From the IMG/VR virus record IMGVR_UViG_3300048672_000599, positions 1 to 33,007 of that record: a DNA stretch of 33,007 nt; one strand, 5' to 3'. The stretch comes from a virus. The first letter of the stretch is position 1, and each line of letters starts with the position of its first letter. Positions 1-7,679 of the stretch are shown in pieces. The notes beneath the pieces were generated by a model. It had not been told where the DNA came from. It did not search any database and worked only from the letters and a program-made list of their open reading frames with translations. The position numbers and the translations under genes were made by a program.

Positions 1-17
1 ACTCACGCGGCATAAAG

Positions 18-590
18 ATGAGCTTAACAGGCGCACAAGTAACGGCAATACAAACATTCCTGCTTGCTACACCATCTATCATGCCAGCAGTCAGAGCAGG
101 TCAGACGGATGTAGTGACAGGGTTTCTTAACGCTGATTCGACTATGAAAGTGTGGCGAACGTTTACCAATATTAACGATATTAACAATAATATCAATTGG
201 GCGAATTTTACGCCGTCTACTATAGCGACGGGTGGTGGGCAAGATGCAATGAACTTTATGCTAGCTTGCCAGGGAAAGCAGTTTAACCTGCAAAACCTGA
301 TAAATTCTGCAAATAGAAGCGGCCAGCTTGCTACCGGACTAGGAAACATTAGAGCCGGGTTACAGGATTCGCTAACGGGAATACAAAGTGGGGCAGCAGG
401 GGCAATATTAGGCGGCGGGTGGGCAAACGTACAGCTTGCAATACAGCGCTTTGCTTCTAATTATGAGTCTCTTTTTGCAACGGGAACAGGCACGCAAGCT
501 TCTCCAGCTTCATTAGTTTATGAGGGGCCGATTAGCAGAATAGATGCCGCTTTCTGTTTTTTGAACGATGATGGCACTATCAAAATATAG
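18..590 (+). CDS. Conserved phage structural protein (190 aa)
   Basis: I recognise the general pattern from hypothetical virion-region proteins of other phages: an N-terminal segment with a V-W-R-T motif (about residues 45-48) and a C-terminal half with an 'NIRAGLQDSLTGIQSGAAGA' type stretch followed by an 'ATGTGTQASPA' loop. There is no signal peptide or membrane segment. It is the first complete gene of the window and is followed 7 bases later by another small structural gene in the same direction. Its place between the portal (at the window's other end) and the scaffold suggests a head- or tail-associated role, but no activity can be assigned. The ATG start is in a purine-rich context (aaagATG). 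Confidence 0.7.
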   Translation: MSLTGAQVTAIQTFLLATPSIMPAVRAGQTDVVTGFLNADSTMKVWRTFTNINDINNNINWANFTPSTIATGGGQDAMNFMLACQGKQFNLQNLINSANRSGQLATGLGNIRAGLQDSLTGIQSGAAGAILGGGWANVQLAIQRFASNYESLFATGTGTQASPASLVYEGPISRIDAAFCFLNDDGTIKI

Positions 591-597
591 GTGATGT

Positions 598-987
598 ATG
601 ACAACTGCGGTTAAAAATGCGCGTACCATTGTCGCGGCTAGCACAAGTAATACGGCTGGCAGCACTACACGGGGAAGGGTTGACTTACAAACTGCGCTTG
701 GCGGCAGGCTTACGGTAAAGCTGATTAACGGCGCAACACCTCCCACCATACCTTGCACATGTAATATCCTTGTTGCCCATAATGCCACTATGCCAGCGGC
801 AGGCAGCGAAGGAGCGGACTGGAAAACAATATATAGTTTCACTGGCGGCACGACAGCAAGCGAAACTACGACTTATTCGGACGTTTATGGACCAGACATC
901 ATGAGCCTTGAGGTTGAGTTTACCGGCAACACGTCACAAACTGTAACCGTCGAAGCATACTTCTCTGAAATAACTAGCGTAGGGTAG
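598..987 (+). CDS. Small structural protein, beta-rich (129 aa)
   Basis: This hypothetical protein is rich in Thr, Ser, Gly and Val, with alternating hydrophobic residues typical of a beta-sandwich. Examples are the 'TCNILVAHNATMP' and 'VEFTGNTSQTVTVEAYFSE' segments. It has no Cys pair motif, signal peptide or membrane helix. The ATG follows a taggtgatgt ribosome-binding-like stretch and lies 7 bases after the preceding gene; the next gene starts 2 bases after its stop, so the three are surely co-transcribed. The composition fits a capsid decoration or head-fibre type protein, but that is inference from context only. Confidence 0.65.
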   Translation: MTTAVKNARTIVAASTSNTAGSTTRGRVDLQTALGGRLTVKLINGATPPTIPCTCNILVAHNATMPAAGSEGADWKTIYSFTGGTTASETTTYSDVYGPDIMSLEVEFTGNTSQTVTVEAYFSEITSVG

Positions 988-989
988 CA

Positions 990-2582
990 ATGGCTATCAC
1001 AATGCTTTATCAGCCGCAAGATCAATGCGCAATTAGCCCGCGATGGAAACCTGCCGCTGTATGGAACTTTGCAACAAAATCAGAAGCATTAAGCCGACAG
1101 GTAAACGTAGAAGGGGCGAATTCATCGAGAGACTTAACTCAATTCGGAAAAGGGGTTAAAGTCCAGGGAACGTCAAATCTTGACAGGCTATCCTGCTATG
1201 CGCCTAAGTCTGCAATGGATATAGGCTCTGGTGAGTTTACTGTATTTTGTATATTCAGATTAGATAGTAAGTCAAACACTACAGCCTCATCATTATTTGG
1301 AAGGTGGGGGACATCAGTAGCGCTCAGTGATTGGGATTTTGGCGGAAACTGGAATAGCGGCGGCGCAATCTTTCAGAATATAGTAGGCAGTACTTCTTAC
1401 ACAGCCCAAGTGTCTATTACTTGGACAGCGGGCAATCATTACGCCATGTTTGGCAGGCGATCTGGAACAACAATATTTATTGATCTTTATGATTATAAAA
1501 ATGCAACATGGTATAGCAGTTCTTTCACAAACGTAAACATAACTACTATAAATTGGCATGATGCTAACACGCCAATTTACGCTGGAACAGAGAGAACTGG
1601 GGCATCATTCAATAGTGATGTAACGCTTTATTTAGCATCTACATTTAAGCGGAAATTATCAAATGCGGACATATTGTCGCTTTCTGCAAATCCGTATCAG
1701 GTTTTAAAAAAAGAGCCAATAAATTACAGTCCGCTATTTTCTACCGCACCACAAGCGACAGTAAATATTTCAATAACTGATTCAAGAGATACCATTGCGG
1801 CAACAGCAGCGGGCGCGGCGACAGCTACACCAGCCATTACCGCACCAAACGATATTATTGCGGCGACAGCATCCGGCTCGGCGACCGCTACAGTAGCTAT
1901 TACTACCTTGGCTGATACGATTGCCGCTAACGCATCAGGGTCGGCAACGGCAACGGCGGCGATTACATCACCAAACGATACAATTGCAGTTGCAGAATCG
2001 CAAAGTTCAACCGCTACAGCCGCAATAATAGACCTTGCCGACACAATTGCGGGTAATGCCAGTGGCACCGCGGTTATTAATGCGTCCATTACCGCGCCGA
2101 ATGACACTATTGCCGCATCCGAGACTGGACAGGCGACGGCTAACATAGCCATAACCGACAGCAGGGATACTATCGCTTTATCGGCAGACATGCTTTCTAC
2201 GGTAGCAAACAATCAGGCAGGCCGATCAAAAAAACGCAGGCGTATAATTAATGGCATTAACTATGAGGTAACTGATGCCGAGGCCATGGCCTTAATTCAG
2301 AAGTTTCAGGATGAACTGTCAAAGCCAGAAAAGAAAGTAAAGCGCACTAAAAAAACATTAGAAAAAACATCTACAATAGATTATCCTACAGATAATCAAG
2401 CAATTACTGAGCAAATTAAGGCAAAAAGTATTGATATTGCTGATATTAAGCCATTAACGGCTCAATATGATGCTATTGCCGATCAAGCAATGATTAGGCA
2501 AATGGAGGCAGAATACGCAAGGATGCAAAAAGAAATAGAGGATGAGATAGACGATGAGCTGGCTCTTTTAATGCTTTTATAA
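990..2582 (+). CDS. LamG-like domain protein with tandem 21-residue repeats (530 aa)
   Basis: Residues about 60-240 look like a concanavalin A/LamG-type jelly roll: 'GEFTVFCIFRLD', then 'WTAGNHYAMFGRRSGTTIFIDL', then 'YLASTFKRKLSNADILSL', ending in the 'NPYQVLKKEP' sequence that commonly closes such domains in phage proteins. Residues about 255-395 are seven degenerate repeats of the form ATATxAITxxxDTIAAxASGS. The C-terminal 130 residues are highly charged and helical, starting with a basic KKRRR patch and a short 'INGINYEVTDAEAMALI' module. LamG domains bind carbohydrates and the D-T-(I/L)-A/S repeat type occurs in phage surface proteins, so a virion surface or receptor-binding role is likely. 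It starts 2 bases after the previous gene. Confidence 0.75.
   Translation: MAITMLYQPQDQCAISPRWKPAAVWNFATKSEALSRQVNVEGANSSRDLTQFGKGVKVQGTSNLDRLSCYAPKSAMDIGSGEFTVFCIFRLDSKSNTTASSLFGRWGTSVALSDWDFGGNWNSGGAIFQNIVGSTSYTAQVSITWTAGNHYAMFGRRSGTTIFIDLYDYKNATWYSSSFTNVNITTINWHDANTPIYAGTERTGASFNSDVTLYLASTFKRKLSNADILSLSANPYQVLKKEPINYSPLFSTAPQATVNISITDSRDTIAATAAGAATATPAITAPNDIIAATASGSATATVAITTLADTIAANASGSATATAAITSPNDTIAVAESQSSTATAAIIDLADTIAGNASGTAVINASITAPNDTIAASETGQATANIAITDSRDTIALSADMLSTVANNQAGRSKKRRRIINGINYEVTDAEAMALIQKFQDELSKPEKKVKRTKKTLEKTSTIDYPTDNQAITEQIKAKSIDIADIKPLTAQYDAIADQAMIRQMEAEYARMQKEIEDEIDDELALLMLL
1753..2190 (+). repeat. Seven tandem ~63-base coding repeats
   Basis: The protein repeat unit is about 21 residues (ATATxAITxxxDTIAAxASGS). 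At DNA level the units have diverged, mostly at synonymous positions, so the repetition is held at protein level rather than being a recent DNA duplication. The last units are more divergent and one is a residue longer. Confidence 0.75.
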
Positions 2583-2594
2583 CCGAGAGAAAAA

Positions 2595-3077
2595 ATGTCA
2601 CAATCTAACGCAAAAAGTTTCAACAAAACAATCACGCGTCCAAATGACGTAGTTGCTTACGCAGCAAATGATGTAATCGGAGCGGCTACAGGGTCAACAG
2701 GTGCGATTGAAATAACAGGTTTAATGCCTGGCCGACCGTTTAACCTAGTCAACACAAAACTGTTAATTAATTCAGCAACAGTGCTGGCTGGGATGACAAC
2801 CTTTAACCTGCATTTTTATAGCAAAGCCCCGCCATCTGTTCTTGGTGACAATGTGGCATGGGATTTACCATCGGGAGACCAGCCATTTTATCTTGGCTTT
2901 GTGTCACTTGGAACACCAGTCGATGTTGGAGCGGCTATTTATGTACAATCCAACAATATAAATGCTCATTTTACCCCGCAGGATACCAGCGTTTTTGCTT
3001 ATCTTGTTACGGTTGGTGGCTTTACTCCGGCGGCAAATACAACATTTAACATTCAGGGAGTAATGATAGACCCATGA
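2595..3077 (+). CDS. Putative head/tail surface protein (160 aa)
   Basis: This unrecognised protein looks like a compact beta-sandwich: many short hydrophobic strands such as 'FNLVNTKLLINSATVL', 'TTFNLHFYSKAPPSV' and 'SVFAYLVTVGGFTPAA'. It has no Cys motif, signal peptide or coiled coil. The ATG is preceded by cgagagaaaaa, an acceptable ribosome binding site. It overlaps the next gene by 4 bases (ATGA). Small phage proteins with 'N.F.v..y...P......DN..w.l...d...ylG.i' patterns occur near capsid genes, which this resembles; a decoration role is inference. Confidence 0.65.
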   Translation: MSQSNAKSFNKTITRPNDVVAYAANDVIGAATGSTGAIEITGLMPGRPFNLVNTKLLINSATVLAGMTTFNLHFYSKAPPSVLGDNVAWDLPSGDQPFYLGFVSLGTPVDVGAAIYVQSNNINAHFTPQDTSVFAYLVTVGGFTPAANTTFNIQGVMIDP

Positions 3078-3322
3078 CAGAAAACGATATAGACAGAATT
3101 AACGAAGAAGCGAATCAAGCGAAGACTTTTCTTGAAGACCCTTTTTTTATCTCATCGGTAACCGCTCTAAACGAAAGGATAAAAGCACAATGGCAGCAAT
3201 CAGTAACGACAGAGGCAAGGGAGCACCAGTGGTACAAAATGCAAGGCTTGAAGGAGATATTGCAGGAATTGAGACGCCCGTTAGACACGGCACAAGTTAT
3301 GATAAACCAGATGAAAGAGTAA
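3074..3322 (+). CDS. Small helical phage protein (82 aa)
   Basis: This is an all-helical, charged protein with the pattern 'LNERIKAQWQQSVTTEAREHQWYKMQGLKEILQELR', which resembles a widespread family of small phage proteins encoded between portal and scaffold genes. Its start overlaps the preceding stop by ATGA. The last 133 bases also encode the start of the next gene in the -1 frame. A run of seven T (3142-3148) lies in phase for -1 slippage (ccT TTT TTT) and would join it to that frame. Function unknown. Confidence 0.65.
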   Translation: MTENDIDRINEEANQAKTFLEDPFFISSVTALNERIKAQWQQSVTTEAREHQWYKMQGLKEILQELRRPLDTAQVMINQMKE

Positions 3323-3546
3323 CCGCGTCTATTGAATGGGGATCCTATGTGGATAGGCTGCATCACATTAGCGATGAAGCTTTCTCATCCGGAGATTTTC
3401 TGGTTGAGGTAACAGGGCCGTTTCTAAACTCTCCGGAATATTTTAAAAACTCACAAGGCATAGGTTGTCTGATTTTATCTGTTCCACAGGATAAAATAGA
3501 CTTTAAGTATCAAAGCGGAAGAATAGAAGTAGAAGAAATCAACTGA
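3190..3546 (+). CDS. Hypothetical protein, overlaps preceding gene by 133 bases (118 aa)
   Basis: This frame starts at an ATG preceded by cgaaaggataa, a good ribosome binding site, while still inside the preceding gene. The sequence 'MAAISNDRGKGAPVVQ...' is soluble and protein-like throughout, and the C-terminal part (IEWGSYVDRLHHISDEAFSS, VTGPFLNSPEYFKNSQGIGC) is not overlapped. No in-frame ATG occurs later, so the start must lie in the overlap unless a GTG is used or the frame is entered by -1 slippage from the upstream gene. The -1 frame is open back to base 3136. Role unknown; scaffold follows 33 bases later. Confidence 0.6.
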   Translation: MAAISNDRGKGAPVVQNARLEGDIAGIETPVRHGTSYDKPDERVTASIEWGSYVDRLHHISDEAFSSGDFLVEVTGPFLNSPEYFKNSQGIGCLILSVPQDKIDFKYQSGRIEVEEIN

Positions 3547-3579
3547 ACACGGCATATTGCCACTCAATAATGATAAGGA

Positions 3580-4539
3580 ATGAAAATGTTTAACTTTAGT
3601 GCAAGAAAATACAGAGAAGAAGCCGGTTTCGATGGTACCGACGATGGAAGCCAGGACTTCGAAGAAAACGAAGGCGAGGATGAAGGCGAGCTTGACGCCC
3701 TGACAGTGGCATTAATGGATGAAAACGAGCCAGTAGAAAAGAATGAGTCCGAGCCAGTAAAACCATCAGTTGTCGAGCCAGAAAAAGTAAAGCTAACTGT
3801 TGCCGGGGAAGAAAAAGAGCTTACCATTGATGAGTTAAAGGCAAGCTATTTAAGACAGGCCGACTACACGCGGAAAACGCAGGAATTAAGCGCGGAAAGA
3901 AGGCAGGTTGAAGCGGCGCAGGCTCAATATACTGAATACTTGCAATCAATACCGCTACTGGCAAGCCAAGCGCAAAAGAACATCCAGCAGGCACAGGAAT
4001 TTATAAATTCACCGGCTATGATAGAGCTTGCACAGAATGACCCGGCTGAATATATCGCTAACAAGGCCAAGGCTGAGGCGTTCTATGCTGAAAATGTAAC
4101 GGCCTTGCAGCAAATGGACAGGCAATATACAGAATTTGACCAGCAGCGGCAGCAGGCAGCACAAACGGCACGTGCGACCATGATAGCTGAGTCAAACGCA
4201 AAATTGTTGGCCGAGATGCCGGAATGGAGCAAGCCGGAAGTTAAACAGGCAATATCCGCTTATGCTTTAAGTGATGGTTATCTTCCAGAAGAAATTAACA
4301 ATACTATTGACCACAGATTTATAAAGACCCTGAACAAAGCCAGGCTTTATGATGAAATGGTCAAAAACAGTTCACTTGCAACCAAGCGTGTTAAGGATGC
4401 CCCGCAACGGGTAGTTTCAAGCGGAGCTGACATTGCGCAGGATGCAAGCTTTCAAACAAGAAAGCAGCAGGCTATTAAACGTGGAGACCCTGCAAAGATT
4501 GAAAGCTTACTGGCTGAGGCGCTTGCCTCAAGAATGTAA
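3580..4539 (+). CDS. Scaffolding protein (319 aa)
   Basis: The N-terminal 70 residues are very acidic (runs of D and E). Residues 81-103 carry the hallmark 'LTIDELKASYLRQADYTRKT' segment found in many phage scaffolds, followed by long Q/A-rich coiled-coil helices (residues about 100-200) and a basic C-terminal tail. In this family the helical rod guides capsid assembly and the basic tail contacts the coat protein. The gene lies directly upstream of the major capsid gene, as expected. The ATG at 3580 follows ataaggaatgaaa; a second in-frame ATG at 3586 has similar support, so the start is uncertain by two codons. Confidence 0.88.
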   Translation: MKMFNFSARKYREEAGFDGTDDGSQDFEENEGEDEGELDALTVALMDENEPVEKNESEPVKPSVVEPEKVKLTVAGEEKELTIDELKASYLRQADYTRKTQELSAERRQVEAAQAQYTEYLQSIPLLASQAQKNIQQAQEFINSPAMIELAQNDPAEYIANKAKAEAFYAENVTALQQMDRQYTEFDQQRQQAAQTARATMIAESNAKLLAEMPEWSKPEVKQAISAYALSDGYLPEEINNTIDHRFIKTLNKARLYDEMVKNSSLATKRVKDAPQRVVSSGADIAQDASFQTRKQQAIKRGDPAKIESLLAEALASRM

Positions 4540-4552
4540 TATTTAATCGACA

Positions 4553-4582
4553 CTAACAATTAGCAATTAGTTACGCTATAAT
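4553..4582 (+). promoter_or_regulatory. Candidate sigma70-type promoter upstream of capsid gene
   Basis: A perfect TATAAT lies at 4577-4582 with a CTAACA -35-like hexamer (4 of 6 matches) at 4553-4558 and an 18-base spacer. It sits in the only long non-coding gap of the structural region, 180 bases before the capsid start, so it could boost capsid expression over upstream genes. Confidence 0.5.
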
Positions 4583-4629
4583 CAGAAAAACAGGCTCAAA
4601 TGACCCGAAAGGATAACATGCGAGCCAAA

Positions 4630-4758
4630 GCGCCCTGAAGCCTTCGCACAACCTTCAGAGCGCCCCGTCAGGGGAAAACAACAGAACATCGACGGACAAG
4701 CGGCAACGCATCCTATAAGCGGCGAAATGATGGTTTAGTGCATATCATTTTTTATAGG
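4630..4758 (+). promoter_or_regulatory. Structured 5' leader of the capsid mRNA
   Basis: The 226-base gap 4540-4765 holds no credible gene beyond a 12-codon frame at 4599. It contains a stem 4630-4640/4653-4663 (GCGCCCTGAAG with CTTCAGAGCGC, one mismatch). A second stem, CCCC/GGGG (4663-4666/4671-4674), competes with it: CCCTGA at 4633-4638 can instead pair with TCAGGG at 4668-4673. Just before the start codon, CCTATAA (4712-4718) pairs with TTATAGG (4752-4758), and AAATGAT (4725-4731) with ATCATTT (4744-4750). The TATAGG contains the only Shine-Dalgarno-like bases of the capsid gene, so it would be masked by the stem. Folding was judged by eye. Confidence 0.45.
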
Positions 4759-4765
4759 TTACACA

Positions 4766-5743
4766 ATGGCTATTCAAGCAGCAGATCACACATATAACGT
4801 AATCGGAACACGAGAAGACTTGTCCGATTTAATATCAAACATTTCACCTACTGATACCCCGTTCACGGCAATGTGCCGAAAAGGTCGCGCTAAATCGACA
4901 TTAGTCGAATGGCAAATTGACTCTTTGGCAGCAGCAGCCACTAACGCGCAACTTGAGGGTGATGTAGCGCCTAACGCGGCTTTTGCGGCTACAGTTCGCG
5001 CAACCAACAGATGCCAAATTTCAGCTAAACAGGTAACTACTTCTGGCACTGTTGAAGCTACAGATAAGGCCGGTAGAGCGTCAGAGCTGGCTTATCAGTT
5101 AAGCAAAAAGACTAAAGAAATAAAACGTGACGTTGAAGTTGCGCTATTAACCAACAACGTACAAACCACAGGCAACACAACCACTGCACGTACCGCAATG
5201 GGACTGGTTGGCTGGGTCGATGGGGGCGTTGCTTTCGGCGGCGCTGGCTCGGTAATTTCAACCGGTACAGGCGGCAACCAGCCATTATTTGCGGCTAACA
5301 CTGCACGTACAGCGGCAACCGCAGCATGGGCAGCATTAACGGAAGCTAACGTAACAACTATCTTGCAAAACGCTTACCTTGCTGGCGGTGCGGCTGACGT
5401 GCTAATGGCTGATGCAAAAACTCGGGCTACCATTTCCGGCTTTACTTCTGGCACTACTAAATTCACTGAAGCGGTCGACAAAAAGCTGGTGGCAACAGTA
5501 TCAATTTACGAGTCTGATTATGGCGTGCTCAAGATTGTAGCTAACAGATTCTTGCCGGTTACAGCCCAGGTTAAAGTTTGCTATGCGCTCCAATCAGACG
5601 GTTTTGAACTGGCTTTCTTACGTCCTTACTTCGTTAAAGACCTTGCATCCACTGGTGACTACGAAGCTAAAAGCATCACTGCCGAGTGGACTCTGAAGGT
5701 TGACAACAATGCCAGCCATGGGGCAGTTAGAGATATTCTTTAA
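4766..5743 (+). CDS. Major capsid protein, DUF5309/SU10-type (325 aa)
   Basis: The N-terminus 'GTREDLSDLISNISPTDTPFTAM' followed by 'EWQIDSLAAAATNAQLEGD', 'RCQISAKQVTTSGTVEATDKAG' and 'ELAYQLSKKTKEIKRDVEVALL' is the signature of the DUF5309/SU10 major capsid family, an HK97-fold coat protein. The length fits that family. It follows the scaffold gene, as in related phages, and precedes a small conserved head protein and the adaptor. It is the only gene in the region with a long leader and its own candidate promoter; a hairpin follows its stop. There is no N-terminal propeptide. Confidence 0.93.
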   Translation: MAIQAADHTYNVIGTREDLSDLISNISPTDTPFTAMCRKGRAKSTLVEWQIDSLAAAATNAQLEGDVAPNAAFAATVRATNRCQISAKQVTTSGTVEATDKAGRASELAYQLSKKTKEIKRDVEVALLTNNVQTTGNTTTARTAMGLVGWVDGGVAFGGAGSVISTGTGGNQPLFAANTARTAATAAWAALTEANVTTILQNAYLAGGAADVLMADAKTRATISGFTSGTTKFTEAVDKKLVATVSIYESDYGVLKIVANRFLPVTAQVKVCYALQSDGFELAFLRPYFVKDLASTGDYEAKSITAEWTLKVDNNASHGAVRDIL

Positions 5744-5774
5744 TTCCATTCAAGATAATTTTTAACTAATAAAC

Positions 5775-5802
5775 GTGGAGGCCAAGCAATATCGGCCTCC
5801 AC
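5775..5802 (+). terminator. Perfect 9-bp hairpin after capsid gene
   Basis: GTGGAGGCC (5775-5783) and GGCCTCCAC (5794-5802) form a perfect stem with a 10-base loop, 31 bases after the capsid stop. No T-run follows, so it is at best a weak or factor-assisted terminator, or an mRNA 3'-end stabiliser limiting downstream expression. Confidence 0.6.
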
Positions 5803-5826
5803 ATCATAAGATTAGAGATATTTAAA

Positions 5827-6156
5827 ATGGCAAGATTAAGAGCAGTACAAGCGGAAGTAGGCGGCGGCTTTACCCAAACCTTTCTTGACAGAGACAAGAT
5901 GGTAGAGCGCTTTATTCTGAACAATGATGAAATGATTCAGAATAACAGGCTAATAGCTAACGCCGGTCATAATGGCTTTAGCCAATCGGGCAACATGCGA
6001 GAGATCGCCAGGATTGACCCGGTAACGCAATTAAAGCTGTTGCAAGATCACAATATAGACCTTAACCGATGGAACGCTGACGACAAAAAAGGAATTGTCA
6101 AATGGCTGAGAAACCCAGACAACAGATTTTTTAAAACCTGTAGTGGGGCCATATAA
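5827..6156 (+). CDS. Small conserved head-region protein (109 aa)
   Basis: The protein has a basic N-terminus and then the pattern 'FILNNDEMIQNNRLIANAGHNG...MREIARIDPVTQLKLLQDHNIDLNRWNADDKKGIVKWLRNPDNRFFKT'. I recognise this arrangement (a short helix pair, a conserved I-P/D-P step, and a closing L.(N)DPD.R..(R/K)T) from small phage proteins encoded immediately after the capsid gene. Its exact role is not established to my knowledge. The stop overlaps the adaptor start (TAATG), implying translational coupling. Confidence 0.7.
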   Translation: MARLRAVQAEVGGGFTQTFLDRDKMVERFILNNDEMIQNNRLIANAGHNGFSQSGNMREIARIDPVTQLKLLQDHNIDLNRWNADDKKGIVKWLRNPDNRFFKTCSGAI

Positions 6157-6779
6157 TGGCTATCACTACGTATGACGAGCTTAAAACGGCCATAGCTTCA
6201 TGGTTGCACCGCTCAGACTTAGACACCATCATTCCCAGTTTTATAGCCCTTGCCGAGAGTAAAATTGGCTCTGGCTTTAGATCGCGTGAGCAGGAAACAT
6301 CGACAAACCTTGTTACTGTTGCCGGTGTTGAAACGGTAGCCCTTCCAGCCGACTATCACTCACTTAAAAGTATCCAGATCGTATCTAGCTTTAATTCCGT
6401 ATTGCGCCTTATGCCCGATGACGCGGCTTTGCGCTACAAAGAAACTAACACACTTGCACAGCCTGAATATTACACGATTCAAGGCAGCAACTTAAGGTTA
6501 AGCCTATGCCCCGATGCCGTTTATACCTTGGAAGTCATTTATTACGCAAAAGTACCGGCGCTATCAGGCGCAGCACAAACTAACTGGCTACTTACTAAGG
6601 CCCCGCAGCTTTACCTATATGGCGCGTTAATCGAGGCCATGCTTTACGTGCAAGACGATGAAAGGCTACAACTTTATGCGGGATTGTTCGACGTTGCGCT
6701 GAACGGCGTTATTGCCAGTTCCAATATTGAAAGTTACAGCGGCGCACCATTACGCGCCGTTTCAGATTATGTTTGCTAA
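6156..6779 (+). CDS. Head-tail adaptor protein, gp4/SU10-type (207 aa)
   Basis: Recognisable family features in order are: 'TYDELKTAIASWLHRSDLDTIIPSFIALAESKI' (residues 4-36), 'ALPADYHSLKSIQI', 'PEYYTIQGSNLRLSLCPDAVYTLEVIYYAKVPALS', and 'NWLLTKAPQLYLYGALIEAMLYVQDDERL'. This is the phage adaptor family that forms the ring beneath the portal in short-tailed phages. The gene is translationally coupled to the preceding head gene by a TAATG overlap and is followed by the tail fibre-like and nozzle-like genes, a typical podovirus order. Confidence 0.88.
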   Translation: MAITTYDELKTAIASWLHRSDLDTIIPSFIALAESKIGSGFRSREQETSTNLVTVAGVETVALPADYHSLKSIQIVSSFNSVLRLMPDDAALRYKETNTLAQPEYYTIQGSNLRLSLCPDAVYTLEVIYYAKVPALSGAAQTNWLLTKAPQLYLYGALIEAMLYVQDDERLQLYAGLFDVALNGVIASSNIESYSGAPLRAVSDYVC

Positions 6780-6788
6780 GGAAAAAAA

Positions 6789-7679
6789 ATGAGCATTGAA
6801 AGCGCAACTTACATCAACCAACTTGTAACAACTAATCCTGATGGAGCGGTAGACTACTTATCAACGGTAGACGATCATTTGCGGCTGATTAAAGCAACTC
6901 TACAAAATACATTCCCACAAGTTTCAGGTGTCGTTTCGGCTAGCCATACCAGCTTAAGTGCATTAGCTTATGTGGTTGACACCGGCACATTGAATGCGCT
7001 TGTATGCAATCCAACGTCAGCCTTTGCTGCATATGTAGCCGGAACAGGGATTACAGTTAAACCGATAAACACAAATACCGGAGCGGCAACCATCAATATT
7101 TCAGGTCTCGGCGCTGTTGCCATTAAAGATGCGGCGGGCCTTGCTCTGGTGGGCGGTGAATTGATAAGCGGTAACGTTTATACCTTGCGCTATAACGGAA
7201 CGTCATTTTTCATGGCTGACAGGTGCTTTGGCGCAATGACCAGTGCCGACATTAAAGGTGATGGCGCAGGCCATATCACTAACAATGTTGCTTTTACCGG
7301 CGCTCCGACAGTGACCACAGCCGGAACCTCCGATGACTCTACCAAGATAATTAACTCAGCCTGGGCAAAGCTGGGGCTGGCTTATTCTCTGGTAGCAACT
7401 CCAGGGTACTTTAAATTCCCAACGTGGGCAGGTGGCTTAATTATTCAGTGGGGCAGTGGCACAACATCGGGAGGAAATGCCCTGGCAACAATAAGCCATG
7501 CGATACCATTTTCAACAACATTTGTTACTGTTGCCGGGGTAAAATCCGGTAATGCGGCTATTGATTATAACGTATTTGCAAGTCAGGCGACGAACAATTC
7601 CGCGTCAATCTATGCCCGCACAGGCGCTGGGGCTAATGCAACCGGCGTTGATGTTTATTACATTGCAATAGGCATATAA
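6789..7679 (+). CDS. Tail fibre-like protein with gp53-like C-terminal domain (296 aa)
   Basis: The N-terminus 'SATYINQLVTTNPDGAVDYLSTVDDHLRLIKATLQNTFP' is a common attachment segment of phage tail fibre proteins. The middle is Thr/Ala/Gly-rich beta structure. The C-terminus (about residues 207-296) begins 'GYFKFPTWAGGLIIQWGSGTTSGG' and ends 'YYIAIGI', which matches the gp53-like C-terminal fold (knob) found at the tips of many fibres. It therefore probably contacts the host surface. The ATG follows taaggaaaaaa, a strong ribosome binding site. The next gene's ATG immediately follows its stop. Confidence 0.82.
   Translation: MSIESATYINQLVTTNPDGAVDYLSTVDDHLRLIKATLQNTFPQVSGVVSASHTSLSALAYVVDTGTLNALVCNPTSAFAAYVAGTGITVKPINTNTGAATINISGLGAVAIKDAAGLALVGGELISGNVYTLRYNGTSFFMADRCFGAMTSADIKGDGAGHITNNVAFTGAPTVTTAGTSDDSTKIINSAWAKLGLAYSLVATPGYFKFPTWAGGLIIQWGSGTTSGGNALATISHAIPFSTTFVTVAGVKSGNAAIDYNVFASQATNNSASIYARTGAGANATGVDVYYIAIGI

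Noticed and set aside
1753-2190. Regular ~63-base repeats resembling a repeat array
   Set aside because: They are in-frame protein repeats with no constant DNA repeat and no unique spacers, so not CRISPR.
1724-2212. Long opposite-strand open frame (162 aa) across the repeat region
   Set aside because: It is the mirror of a repetitive Ala/Thr-rich coding region, with no separate start signal.
4590-4710. Possible tRNA or small stable RNA in the capsid leader
   Set aside because: No T-loop consensus or acceptor stem pairing was found; the hairpins fit an mRNA leader better.
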